Shown piece by piece: positions 5,559-12,641 of a DNA stretch of 41,065 nucleotides. Source of the stretch: a virus; IMG/VR virus record IMGVR_UViG_3300042543_000436, positions 1 to 41,065 of that record; one strand, 5' to 3'. Both the position numbers and the translations under genes were made by a program. Below the pieces are notes generated by a model. It was not told the origin of the DNA. It searched no databases and saw nothing but the letters and a program-made list of their open reading frames with translations. Numbering within the stretch: position 1 is the stretch's first letter; the number at the start of each line of letters is the position of its first letter.

Positions 5559-5842
5559 GACGCCCCCTGATCCTGAAGCCAAAGTTGATAGGCGACTTGA
5601 ACCTCCGACGACGTTCCCCGAACGCCGTTCTCAACCGCCCAACGAACAACCTTGACCGGAACCGGGACGTACTCCGGCTGCGATTCTGACACCCGCGCAC
5701 AAAGCGCCTGGGCGTGTTCTAAATCGAATCCATCGCCGCCAGGAACAAACCCGTACTTCCCAACCAGCGCACGATCAGAGCGAACCGGAAGATACTTCTC
5801 ACGGACCGCCTTTTCCTTGCGCTCTACCTTGCGTTTGCGCAC
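5555..5842 (-). CDS. Hypothetical protein, first gene of the left operon
   Basis: 95 residues, GTG start at 5842 with AAGGGGAG upstream. It begins with a very basic segment (MRKRKVERKEKAVREKYLP) followed by a compact domain (RALVGKYGFVPGGDGFDLEHAQALCARV) and a helical end. It is divergent from the integrase, with the candidate attP between them. Being first in the operon next to the integrase it may be a DNA-binding accessory protein, but no known excision factor is recognised. Confidence 0.65.
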   Translation of the reverse strand: MRKRKVERKEKAVREKYLPVRSDRALVGKYGFVPGGDGFDLEHAQALCARVSESQPEYVPVPVKVVRWAVENGVRGTSSEVQVAYQLWLQDQGAS

Positions 5843-5857
5843 CTGATCTCCCCTTCT

Positions 5858-5899
5858 TGCGCAATCGCGTCTCGTGGTGTTTTGAGATTCGATTGCGCA
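5858..5899. promoter_or_regulatory. 42-bp dyad, candidate attP (or integrase operator)
   Basis: Perfect 10-bp arms TGCGCAATCG (5858-5867) and CGATTGCGCA (5890-5899) flank a 22-bp centre. Inside, TCTC (5870-5873) and GAGA (5884-5887) continue the same symmetry, so 14 of 21 positions pair about the axis between 5878 and 5879. Large serine integrases use attP sites of about 40-50 bp with imperfect inverted arms around a central dinucleotide, usually beside the integrase gene. Here the axis dinucleotide is TG. An autoregulatory operator is the main alternative. Confidence 0.6.
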
Positions 5900-5919
5900 T
5901 AGTCGTTATCTTCCCCAGC

Positions 5920-7341
5920 GTGAAACCCTGGGCCGGTTACGTAAGAGTCTCTTTCGTCGGAGAGCGCGGCGGGGACAGTTTCCGCAGCCCCGAAGACCAA
6001 GCCGCGACGATACAGGCGTGGGCGAACGCTCGTAACGAACCCGTCCAGATCCTTACCCCCGAACTCGATCGAAGCGGCGGGGACACCAACCGCCCAATCC
6101 TGAACCAAGCCATCGAAGGCATCGAACAAGGCCAATACCGGGGCTTGGTCGTCGCCTACCTCAGCCGAGCAAGCCGCAGCGTCAGTCACCTTCTCAAAAC
6201 GTGGGACCGCATCGAACAAGCCGGGGGCGAAGTCGTCGCCGTCAACGAAAACATCGACACATCGACCCCCGCCGGACGCCTCACCCGAACAATGCTCGCC
6301 GCCATAGCCGAACACGAACTCGATCTCTACAGAGAACGCTTCGAAGAACTCCGGGCGTCCGCCACCCAACGCGGAATCTGGCAACGCCGCCAAACCCCCA
6401 GGGGCTACGACCGCGACCCCCAAACCCGACGCCTCACCCCCAACCAAGACGCCGAACTGATCCGCCAAACCTTCCGAGACTTCGCCAACGGAGCCGCAAC
6501 CGGCACACTCAGCGAACGCCTCCAAATGACCCCCAGCGGCGTACGAAACCTCCTCCGCAACCGCGTCTATCTTGGAGAACTCCGCGTCGGCCAACACACC
6601 AACCCCGAAGCGCACCCCCCCATCGTCACCGAAGCCGAGTTCAACGCCGCCCAAACCCGCGACGGAACCAGCAAGCCCAGGCCCAACCGGCCACCAAGCC
6701 TCCTCGCCGGAATCATCAGATGCGCCGGGTGCGGCCACGTAATGATCAAGGCAACCAGCGAAAAAGGCCGATACGTCTACTACCGGTGCCGCAAACGGCA
6801 CTCTGCGGGATCCTGCGAAGCACCCGCAGCAATCGACCTCGCCAAAACCGACGCCCTCGTAGAAAAGATCGCGCTCAACGAAATGCGACGATTCGCCGCT
6901 CAACGAGCCAACAACACCCAAACCGTCAACGCGGCCCGCGAAACGCTCGCCCACGCCGAAACCGAACTCGGAACCTACCTCCAAGCCGTCAGCGCAGCCG
7001 ACGTCGGAGCCGACCGCTTCAACGAAGGCGCAACCATCAGAAGGCAAGCCGTCGATAAAGCCCGCGCCGAACTTGACGCGCTCGCCGGAACCAACCGGAC
7101 AGAAACCAAGCGCCTTGTAACTGAATGGCCGAAACTGAGCGCCAATCACAAGAACGCCCTCCTACGCAGCCTTCTTGAAGTCGTCTTGGTCAGGCCGGGA
7201 CGAGAACCAATCAACGATCGAATCCAAATTGTCGCTCACGGGGCCGGGATCATTCAGCCCTACCGGGGCGGCGGGGTTCCCAGGCCCAACGAGCCGGTCG
7301 CTTTCCTCAATGAAACCGACCCACGAGTTTTGCGGCTCTAG
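5920..7341 (+). CDS. int: Large serine recombinase (phage integrase)
   Basis: 473 residues from GTG 5920. This start places the catalytic Ser at residue 11 in GYVRVS, as is usual; the frame is open 21 codons further upstream but that would cross the dyad. Resolvase domain with LDRSGGDTNRP, AYLSRASRS and TPAGRLTRTMLAAIAEHE. Then a recombinase domain with the RGYDRDPQTRRL region, a zinc ribbon (CAGCGHVM...YRC...SCEAP), a coiled coil around 330-400 and a conserved end (LLEVVLVRPGR). It would integrate the phage at attP/attB without host factors. It is the only plus-strand gene in the left third. Confidence 0.95.
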   Translation: MKPWAGYVRVSFVGERGGDSFRSPEDQAATIQAWANARNEPVQILTPELDRSGGDTNRPILNQAIEGIEQGQYRGLVVAYLSRASRSVSHLLKTWDRIEQAGGEVVAVNENIDTSTPAGRLTRTMLAAIAEHELDLYRERFEELRASATQRGIWQRRQTPRGYDRDPQTRRLTPNQDAELIRQTFRDFANGAATGTLSERLQMTPSGVRNLLRNRVYLGELRVGQHTNPEAHPPIVTEAEFNAAQTRDGTSKPRPNRPPSLLAGIIRCAGCGHVMIKATSEKGRYVYYRCRKRHSAGSCEAPAAIDLAKTDALVEKIALNEMRRFAAQRANNTQTVNAARETLAHAETELGTYLQAVSAADVGADRFNEGATIRRQAVDKARAELDALAGTNRTETKRLVTEWPKLSANHKNALLRSLLEVVLVRPGREPINDRIQIVAHGAGIIQPYRGGGVPRPNEPVAFLNETDPRVLRL

Positions 7342-7392
7342 CTCGCCCATAATCCGGGCAAAAGCGTCAAGGGCGTTTTGAACGTGACTCAC
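7162..7392 (-). CDS. Hypothetical protein antisense to the integrase 3' end
   Basis: 76 residues from a GTG at 7392 whose GTGA overlaps the stop of the upstream gene, as at most junctions in this operon. The product looks protein-like (MSHVQNALDAFARIMGEL, then an acidic C-terminus). It overlaps the last 180 bases of the integrase on the other strand. It is the last gene of the early operon that starts at 11855. The integrase end is conserved only up to about IQIV, so its last 40 residues may be shaped by this overlap. Coding is likely but not certain. Confidence 0.5.
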   Translation of the reverse strand: MSHVQNALDAFARIMGELEPQNSWVGFIEESDRLVGPGNPAAPVGLNDPGPVSDNLDSIVDWFSSRPDQDDFKKAA

Positions 7393-7721
7393 GCGAACTC
7401 CGGCGTAGCTACGTAATCACGCATTCTCGGACTGTTGCCTTCCGCGACGCGCACAAAACGAATAACCGTCTTGTGATCGTGCGGGATCGCAAGATCAACC
7501 GGCAAGAAAGCGGCATAGTCGCCCATACGCTCCCGAAGCTCGTCAACCGAAGAAATCGGATCAACAAACGCGCAACCAACGTCCACAAGCTCGCGCTCTT
7601 CGTCTCCGTCTTCCCAAACCCGACCGAAGTACGAAGAATTGCCGTTATGGTCGTGGTGCCAGCCAACGCGGACTTCCAAGAACCCGTCAGCCGAAGCGGT
7701 AGTAAACACACACTCGCTCAT
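7389..7721 (-). CDS. Hypothetical early protein (110 aa)
   Basis: 110 residues from ATG 7721, overlapping the upstream TAA by one base (TAATG), with GAGG upstream. Compact beta-rich sequence: VFTTASADGFLEVRVGWHHDH, SYFGRVWEDGDEERELVDVG, AIPHDHKTVIRFVRV. It resembles small proteins common in actinophage early regions, but no function is known to me. Confidence 0.65.
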   Translation of the reverse strand: MSECVFTTASADGFLEVRVGWHHDHNGNSSYFGRVWEDGDEERELVDVGCAFVDPISSVDELRERMGDYAAFLPVDLAIPHDHKTVIRFVRVAEGNSPRMRDYVATPEFA

Positions 7722-7930
7722 TACGCCGCCTCGTCCCCGCCCTTCAAATAGTCGCGAAGCTCCGCGAGCGCGATCGTTGTGCGGCGTCGCAGGTTCGGTG
7801 AGTCCAGAAGCTCGCCATACGGGGACTGAACCCAAAACGCGGTCATAAAGACGTCTACGGCTTCGTCGTCGCAGATCCGGTCGATAAGCGCCCGCTCGCG
7901 GTAGTCGTCAAGGTTCGTTACCTCGTTCAC
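7721..7930 (-). CDS. Hypothetical protein (69 aa)
   Basis: 69 residues, GTG start at 7930 overlapping the upstream TGA (GTGA). Begins MNEVTNLDDYRERALIDRI and contains two amphipathic helices and an acidic tail. No motif is visible. Part of the leftward early operon. Confidence 0.6.
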   Translation of the reverse strand: MNEVTNLDDYRERALIDRICDDEAVDVFMTAFWVQSPYGELLDSPNLRRRTTIALAELRDYLKGGDEAA

Positions 7931-8853
7931 GACCGATACCTCTCGCGCAAGTCGTCCAGGACTTCTTCAGGGATCCCCTCACAACGCGGACAGTCCCGAC
8001 GCTGGGACTCCTGCTCGCCTGAGTTACCCGAACCCTTCCCGTACTTCTCGCGCAGGTCACGGATCCCCAAAACCTCCGCGTCCGTGACCGCCTCCTCCGC
8101 ACTAACGCGCCCCTCCCTAACCGCAGGAAGAGTTACGTCCAGCTTCGAAGGACCGGCAACCGAAAGCCGCGCCGGGTCAACGCCGCCCTCTATAACCAGC
8201 CGCTCCCAAATCGCCGCGAAACGGAAAAACTCCGACCGGCTTAAAGACACCCTGGGGTCGGCTAGGAACTCCGCGAGCGTTTCGTAAGACAGGCTCACAT
8301 AAGCCCGGTCCCTCGATATTTCGTAGCAAGCCTCCGCAACCAGAGCGAGCGCCAACCGCGCACCCGTCAAGCCCTGAATCAGTTTGTCAAACGACGCCTT
8401 CGCAGGCTCATAATCGACAATTTCCCCCGCCGTCGTAAGCGTCCCAGCCCCCGACGAAAAACGAATCCCCTTCGGCGCGTAGTGCTTAACAATCGTTTGG
8501 TGCGGCGTACGCTTCACAACCGCCGTAACCTCCGCGCCCACCTGAGAAGCAAGCGCGACACAAGTCGCCTGGGGATCCGCCGAGTCAGCCTGAATGTTCA
8601 ACCGGGCCGCAAAATCCACAAGCCCGCGCTTCTGCGCATCAGTCAACGCGAAAGGATCATCACCCGACTTCGCCAAATTGCGGATCTCAACCGCACTCCT
8701 GCCGTTCTCGTGAAGCTGCGAAATCAAGCGAAGGCACCAACCACCCTTCTTCTTCTCAAACCAGCGAACCTCAACCAGCCGCGCCAAATGCTCGCCTTCC
8801 GGCAAAGCACCCTCACTCGTAGCGGCCAACTGAGCAACCAAACGATCGCTCAT
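7927..8853 (-). CDS. Early protein with SSB-like N-terminus
   Basis: 308 residues from ATG 8853 (ATGA overlap, GGAAGG upstream). The first 110 residues (LPEGEHLARLVEVRWFEKKK, GWCLRLISQL, then VEIRNLAKSG and VGAEVTAVVKRT) follow the strand order of phage OB-fold SSB-like proteins also suggested for the 143-residue gene at 9978. Residues 150-260 are helical (LTGARLALALVAEACYEI, TLAEFLADPRVSLSRSEFFR) and may be a helix-turn-helix or a ParB-like segment. The C-terminus ends with CPRCEG. A role in recombination or replication initiation is suggested by its neighbours but the assignment is weak. Confidence 0.6.
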   Translation of the reverse strand: MSDRLVAQLAATSEGALPEGEHLARLVEVRWFEKKKGGWCLRLISQLHENGRSAVEIRNLAKSGDDPFALTDAQKRGLVDFAARLNIQADSADPQATCVALASQVGAEVTAVVKRTPHQTIVKHYAPKGIRFSSGAGTLTTAGEIVDYEPAKASFDKLIQGLTGARLALALVAEACYEISRDRAYVSLSYETLAEFLADPRVSLSRSEFFRFAAIWERLVIEGGVDPARLSVAGPSKLDVTLPAVREGRVSAEEAVTDAEVLGIRDLREKYGKGSGNSGEQESQRRDCPRCEGIPEEVLDDLRERYRS

Positions 8854-9050
8854 AGATCCGCCTTCCGGTCAGAGACCAGCCCGCGAGCTTCCACAAGCTG
8901 TTTCCCAAAGCTTTTGTCGGCCTCGCGGCGACGCTCGTCCAACGCGATCAAAACGAGGATCTGCGCCTCTGCCTGAGCCTTCGCGTCCAGGGCATCGGCA
9001 AGCTCGCCGCGCAGCCGCTCGATCTCGGCTTTACACCCACACTTCTTCAC
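8850..9050 (-). CDS. Coiled-coil protein with Cys-rich start
   Basis: 66 residues, GTG start at 9050 overlapping the upstream TGA, with GGGAGG upstream. It begins MKKCGCKAEIERLRGELADA and is one long coiled coil. Probably an oligomeric accessory protein. Function unknown. Confidence 0.6.
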   Translation of the reverse strand: MKKCGCKAEIERLRGELADALDAKAQAEAQILVLIALDERRREADKSFGKQLVEARGLVSDRKADL

Positions 9051-9250
9051 AACGCCTCCCTCGCCAACCTCGCGGCGTGTTCAAGTTCCGCAAGCCGAGA
9101 AGCAAGATAAAGGCGATACTCGGCCTTCTCGCTCTCCCGCCACGAAACGATTGCGGGAACTACCTCACAAGCCCGGTCCGCAACGTAGTTCAGGTAAGGC
9201 GCGGCAGCCTTTCGCCGTGACGCCTCCGTACTGAAATCAAGACGGATCAC
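9047..9250 (-). CDS. Hypothetical helical protein (67 aa)
   Basis: 67 residues, GTG start at 9250 overlapping the upstream TGA (GTGA), with GGAGG upstream. Begins MIRLDFSTEASRRKAAAPYL and is mostly helical with a C-terminal Ala/Leu-rich helix. No motif recognised. Its stop overlaps the next start in the same way. Confidence 0.6.
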   Translation of the reverse strand: MIRLDFSTEASRRKAAAPYLNYVADRACEVVPAIVSWRESEKAEYRLYLASRLAELEHAARLAREAL

Positions 9251-9972
9251 GCCGCCTCCTGCTCCAACTCATAACCCGTCTCCGGGTCAAGACCCAGCTT
9301 CTCGCGGTTCTCCCGAATCTGCCGGGGCAGGCCAGCGGACCCCTGACTCATAACCGCTACCTGCTCCGGCGAATACCCCCGGTACTGTCGAAGCTGATCA
9401 TCACGATTAGAAACCGTCGCGGGCTTCAACGGCGAGCGCTTCTGACGCTCAACCATCGCCTCCAACCGGCGCACCGTCCGCAAAGCGATATTCGTTGCCT
9501 TGCGAACATCATCGAACCCGTCGTCCTCCGGCACGATCGAGCCGCCCTCCTTGCCCTTAATTACGTCCCCGAAAGACTGCGACTTGCCATCAGCGGCTAA
9601 AGCAAGCTCCGCGATCGCCGCGTTGATCCGGTAGCCCAGGCTGCGGGATCCGCGCAACTCCTCCGCGTCGCGGCGTTCCATTTCCCGCCTGCGCCTCTCA
9701 GCCTCCAAGCGGTCAGCCTCGATCTGCTCCCGGCGCTCCAAATGCTCAATCGACGTCTGTGCGCGGTGTTCGATCTGAGCGAGAGCCTTCGCCGGTCCAA
9801 CCTTGCGCACGTAGTACCTCACGTACTCGTCAGTTGGAACCCAAACGTGTTCGTACGGCCTGAAATCAGGGTTACTAGGCGAAGGGTTGCGAAACCTCTC
9901 GCGGTTGACCCGGAGTTCGTGGGCGTAACGAAGTACGTCCTGAAGCGAAGGCTCTCGTTCGACCGGCGGCAT
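9247..9972 (-). CDS. Hypothetical coiled-coil protein of the recombination cluster
   Basis: 241 residues from ATG 9972. N-terminal region with YAHELRVNRERFRNP and VWVPTDEYVRYYVRK, a long charged coiled coil from about 85 to 125, and a C-terminal Arg/Gln-rich part with GYSPEQVAVMS. The gene lies directly after the SSB-like gene. It could be a replication or recombination partner, for example a loader, but no ATPase, helicase or nuclease motif is visible. Confidence 0.65.
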   Translation of the reverse strand: MPPVEREPSLQDVLRYAHELRVNRERFRNPSPSNPDFRPYEHVWVPTDEYVRYYVRKVGPAKALAQIEHRAQTSIEHLERREQIEADRLEAERRRREMERRDAEELRGSRSLGYRINAAIAELALAADGKSQSFGDVIKGKEGGSIVPEDDGFDDVRKATNIALRTVRRLEAMVERQKRSPLKPATVSNRDDQLRQYRGYSPEQVAVMSQGSAGLPRQIRENREKLGLDPETGYELEQEAA

Positions 9973-9977
9973 AGCGC

Positions 9978-10409
9978 TTAGAACGGAACCCCGTCGTCAG
10001 CGCTTGCCCCGCTAGCGTCCCCAACGTCGGGGCCGCCGCCGTTTTCAATGGGAGAGAACGTATCGACGCGAGTCTGAACGTTTGACTCCCAAACCTCGTG
10101 CTTGACCGAAACCTGACACTTGCGGCCAATCAGCGTCGAAGGGTCAAGCTGAAACTCGCCCTCCTCCGGCACCGGCACACCAAGCGCCTTCAGCGCGAGA
10201 CCAACGCGCCAAAGAGCCTTCGGGGTCAGGTACAGGAACTCTCTAAGTCCCCTGCCGTTGTATTCGCCGCCCTGAATCTCTAGATCAAGCTCGATCTGCG
10301 GCGTTTGTTTCTTTGAACTGCGCCCTTCCTTCGCGTCAGTTACGACGACGGTGTAGGTGCCGGGACCAACGAGCGTCGGATCCTCAGCTTCGGAAAGGTC
10401 AATCTTCAT
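9978..10409 (-). CDS. SSB-like (DUF669-type) DNA-binding protein
   Basis: 143 residues from ATG 10409, with GAGGGAGAC just upstream; the longer open frame to 10640 lies inside the ATPase gene and is rejected. The core GPGTYTVVVTDAKEGRSSKK, IELDLEIQGGEY, GLREFLYLTPKALWRVGLAL and CQVSVKHEVWE matches the OB-fold layout of phage DUF669-like proteins that act as single-strand binding proteins with Sak4-type recombinases. The acidic Gly/Asp-rich tail ending DDGVPF is the typical SSB protein-interaction tip. It sits next to the Sak4-like ATPase, which supports the role. Confidence 0.75.
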   Translation of the reverse strand: MKIDLSEAEDPTLVGPGTYTVVVTDAKEGRSSKKQTPQIELDLEIQGGEYNGRGLREFLYLTPKALWRVGLALKALGVPVPEEGEFQLDPSTLIGRKCQVSVKHEVWESNVQTRVDTFSPIENGGGPDVGDASGASADDGVPF

Positions 10410-11205
10410 TGTCTCCCTCGCTTTCCTGGTTAATGAACGGAACGTCCGAAAGATCAGGGGCCAGCGCCGAGCGGAACACCTGAACCCACTCAGCCATCGG
10501 CACGAGATCGCGCCACGCCCCCAAAGCCCCCGAACGGTCCTTTGCTCTGCGGCCCTTATCCGGGACGATCTGACCAACGAAACGCTGATTGCCGTCGTCG
10601 TCGTGAACCGCCGTGTAAGCGCAAACGTCAACCTCTCCAAGAAGAAGCTCCGCTGCCTTACCCTTCGCGTCGATCTCCGGCCTAACGACCAGCTTCCCGT
10701 CGTCTTCGGTGATCTGCTCGTGACAGACCCAAACCGTTGAACAACGAAGATCGCGGCCCTCCCGAAACAAGTCTTTTAGGTAGCGGGCAACCTGCCCCCA
10801 ATCGGCAACCTGCGGGTTCGGGCCACCAATCGCGGTCGCGAGGCTTTCGCGCAGCTTGCCTACCCCGTCAATGACGAGGGCATCGACGTTGCCGACGAGA
10901 CAGAAGTCCAGCGCCTCTCGCAGACGCGGGCGAGGATCTTCGTCGTGACCGATACGCGCTTCCAGGATCTCTACGTTGCGTTCGGCAGCGAGCTTGCGAG
11001 CGAAGAACAACGAGTTAGGGCCGTCCATATTGACCCAAACAATCCGCCCGCCCTCTGGGGCGATCGTCGCCGCAGCACTCGATTTCCCTGTACCGGCAGG
11101 CCCGTACAGGCAGATATTGACCCCCTCCGGGGCCAGTACCGGCGCTGAATCAACCCACGCGGGCCGCTTCGGCTTCGCGTCCTTGATCGTTGGCGGAACG
11201 GTCAC
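10399..11205 (-). CDS. Sak4-like RecA-fold ATPase (AAA_24 type)
   Basis: 268 residues, GTG start at 11205 overlapping the upstream TGA. Walker A GPAGTGKS (residues 35-42), an early GGRIVWVNMDGPN strand and Walker B DALVIDGVGK (Asp113). The sensor-like stretch TVWVCHEQ and the region VGQIVPDKGRRAKDRSG follow. Single-domain ATPases of this form with a DUF669-like SSB neighbour are phage single-strand annealing or strand-exchange recombinases of the Sak4 group. It would act in phage DNA replication and recombination. The SSB-like gene overlaps its end. Confidence 0.8.
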   Translation of the reverse strand: MTVPPTIKDAKPKRPAWVDSAPVLAPEGVNICLYGPAGTGKSSAAATIAPEGGRIVWVNMDGPNSLFFARKLAAERNVEILEARIGHDEDPRPRLREALDFCLVGNVDALVIDGVGKLRESLATAIGGPNPQVADWGQVARYLKDLFREGRDLRCSTVWVCHEQITEDDGKLVVRPEIDAKGKAAELLLGEVDVCAYTAVHDDDGNQRFVGQIVPDKGRRAKDRSGALGAWRDLVPMAEWVQVFRSALAPDLSDVPFINQESEGDNED

Positions 11206-11468
11206 GCCGCCACCCGCAATTCGACCTCGTACGGCTCCATCACCCGCGACACAAACTCGTCAAAGTCCGCGTCCGCCTCGTCCGGGCGAAGCTCCGTAAT
11301 TGCCGAGCAATCATCGAGCCTGCGCCTGATCAAATGAACAAGACGAAGAACCTCCGTCTCGCGGTCACTAACCGGCTCGCTCTCGTCAAGCGCGGTCCGG
11401 GTCAGCATTACGCCCAACTCAGAGATCCTTCTTCCGAGTTCGGCAACATCGGTCTTTGTATCCAGCAT
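11202..11468 (-). CDS. Hypothetical early protein (88 aa)
   Basis: 88 residues from ATG 11468 with GAGGAGCGGGGGA directly before the start. Helical and charged (MLDTKTDVAELGRRISELG, then RETEVLRLVHLIRRRLDD). No motif is visible. It couples by GTGA to the Sak4-like ATPase and is probably made together with it. Confidence 0.6.
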   Translation of the reverse strand: MLDTKTDVAELGRRISELGVMLTRTALDESEPVSDRETEVLRLVHLIRRRLDDCSAITELRPDEADADFDEFVSRVMEPYEVELRVAA

Positions 11469-11481
11469 TCCCCCGCTCCTC

Positions 11482-11619
11482 TCAGTCCTTGTCCATACGT
11501 CCGTAAACGCGCTCCCCGAAGTAATCGAGAAGCGTCTTTCCGACCAGCACAACGAGGACGACACCCGCAACCCAGCCGAGCATCACCAAGTACGCCGCGC
11601 AGGCGTCAACGACGGTCAC
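11482..11619 (-). CDS. Small membrane protein (45 aa)
   Basis: The 45-codon ORF has a GTG start at 11619, with GGAGG six bases upstream and a GTGA overlap with the stop of the first operon gene. A single hydrophobic helix (YLVMLGWVAGVVLVVLVG) follows a short acidic N-terminus; the end is basic and polar (LDYFGERVYGRMDKD). The ribosome site and stop-start overlap make it a convincing gene. Function is unknown. Confidence 0.6.
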   Translation of the reverse strand: MTVVDACAAYLVMLGWVAGVVLVVLVGKTLLDYFGERVYGRMDKD

Positions 11620-11855
11620 GCCGCCTCCGCAACGGCGCTCTCCAAAAGAGCAACCGAAAGCGCGAGTTCAGCCCGCGCTACATCGAAAAGAATCTGCCTG
11701 ACCGCAAACGCAACCAGGGCGCTTGTTTGATCGTCGCCGTAGTGATCGAGAACGCGGTCGGCGGTCTCGATCATTTTCTCCGAGCAGTAGCGGTGACGCT
11801 CCACGCGGTAGCCCAGGTCCGTAACCGGCTCAACTTCTTTCAACTCCCCTAGCAC
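11616..11855 (-). CDS. First gene of the leftward early operon (79 aa)
   Basis: 79 residues from GTG 11855 with AGGGGG seven bases upstream. Almost entirely helical (RVERHRYCSEKMIETADRVL, AFAVRQILFDVARAELALSV). No motif. As the first gene read from the operator region it should be among the earliest made. It may be an anti-host or regulatory protein, but this is position-based inference. Confidence 0.65.
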   Translation of the reverse strand: MLGELKEVEPVTDLGYRVERHRYCSEKMIETADRVLDHYGDDQTSALVAFAVRQILFDVARAELALSVALLESAVAEAA

Positions 11856-11902
11856 TTCCCGACCCCCTTTCGCAGCGGCTTACCCCTGCTTAGTTCGCGG
11901 TA

Positions 11903-11985
11903 TGTTCCCGAAGTCCTCGCGGGAACAGCGCGGTATCTAAGCACAGCGGTCGGCGGAAACGCGGGAACTACTGCGGAACTTCCGC
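11903..11985. promoter_or_regulatory. Operator region between early operon and repressor
   Basis: The gap 11856-12031 between divergent genes holds a perfect 8-bp inverted repeat TGTTCCCG (11903-11910) / CGGGAACA (11920-11927), a further half site GCGGGAAC (11961-11968) and a perfect 13-bp palindrome GCGGAACTTCCGC (11973-11985). All share the half site CGGGAAC or CGGAAC. A short direct repeat CGCGGTAT flanks the first dyad (11897-11904 and 11930-11937). These are likely repressor-binding sites that control both directions. No consensus -35/-10 pair is clear here. Confidence 0.65.
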
Positions 11986-12031
11986 CAAATGCGGGTTTTT
12001 CCGTGATCCAGCGCCGCTATCGTCGCGAGCT

Positions 12032-12412
12032 ATGACGGAGGAGACAACGCTTCCAGGGCGGCTAAGAGACCTCCTGAACACTCGCGCCGTAGGCAAATCC
12101 CAGGCTCAGATTTGCCGCGACACCGGCATTGACCGCCAAACGCTCAAACGGCTTCTGGAAGACGAGGACTGGAAGCCGCGTTACGTCACGGTTCAGAAGC
12201 TCGCTCGATACTTGAACACGAGCGTTGAGTACCTGCTAACCGGGCAGGGATCCAAAGACGAAAGCCCGACCAGCGACCTAGACGACCTTCGTCAAAGGGT
12301 CGATCAGCTAGACCGTCAGCTAAACGCTCTGCTCAAAGCGGACGGAGAAAAACTACGGGCAGCTATCGACGCGGCAGAGCGCTTGTCTTCTCAAAGTGAC
12401 GAAGGTGCGTAG
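12032..12412 (+). CDS. XRE-type immunity repressor
   Basis: 126 residues from ATG 12032. Residues 8-60 form a helix-turn-helix domain of Cro/CI type: LRDLLNTRAVGKSQAQICRD, TGIDRQTLKRLLED, VQKLARYLNTSVEYLLTG. The rest is a coiled-coil dimerisation tail (LDDLRQRVDQLDRQLNALL). It lacks a LexA-like protease domain, so induction is not by self-cleavage. There is no ribosome site before the ATG, which fits a leaderless transcript; this is inferred. It lies divergent to the early operon with operator dyads between. Confidence 0.85.
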   Translation: MTEETTLPGRLRDLLNTRAVGKSQAQICRDTGIDRQTLKRLLEDEDWKPRYVTVQKLARYLNTSVEYLLTGQGSKDESPTSDLDDLRQRVDQLDRQLNALLKADGEKLRAAIDAAERLSSQSDEGA

Positions 12413-12521
12413 CGAGTTGTTCGACGCCGCTTCGTAGCGGGTCGTCAGCCGGAATCTTCGGCAGGGAACGAGCAAGCAACGTAGCGACAGCGGCAAGCAA
12501 TTCGGCGGACGAAACGGACAC
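12363..12521 (-). CDS. Possible small protein opposite the repressor 3' end
   Basis: The 52-codon frame starts at GTG 12521, six bases after a strong GGGAGG. It begins MSVSSAELLAAVATLLARSL and ends in a basic tail (HLRHFEKTSALPRR). It overlaps the last 50 bases of the repressor on the other strand. The product could form an amphipathic helix. There is no other minus gene near it and no clear promoter, so it is only a candidate. If transcribed, its RNA would be antisense to the repressor. Confidence 0.35.
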   Translation of the reverse strand: MSVSSAELLAAVATLLARSLPKIPADDPLRSGVEQLATHLRHFEKTSALPRR

Positions 12522-12641
12522 CTAGAACCTCCCAGGGCAAGCTTTGAATTAGAAGAAGACGCGCAGCCTTGCCTAACCGCGACGTTGATTCAATACGCAG
12601 TTTCGCGAAAAAAGCGCTTTATCAAGCCCCAGGAACGACGA

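Noticed and set aside
6201-7058. 285-codon plus-strand frame inside the integrase
   Set aside because: Product is an Arg/Pro/Asn-rich repeat without domain structure, a shadow of the integrase codon usage.
5824-7149. 441-codon minus-strand frame over the integrase
   Set aside because: It is antisense to a clear serine integrase, its product is low in complexity (Gly/Val/Phe/Ala-rich) and shows no motif. High GC keeps this frame open.
10410-10640. Extension of the SSB-like gene
   Set aside because: It lies inside the Sak4-like gene in another frame and is Arg-rich; the ATG at 10409 has a good ribosome site.
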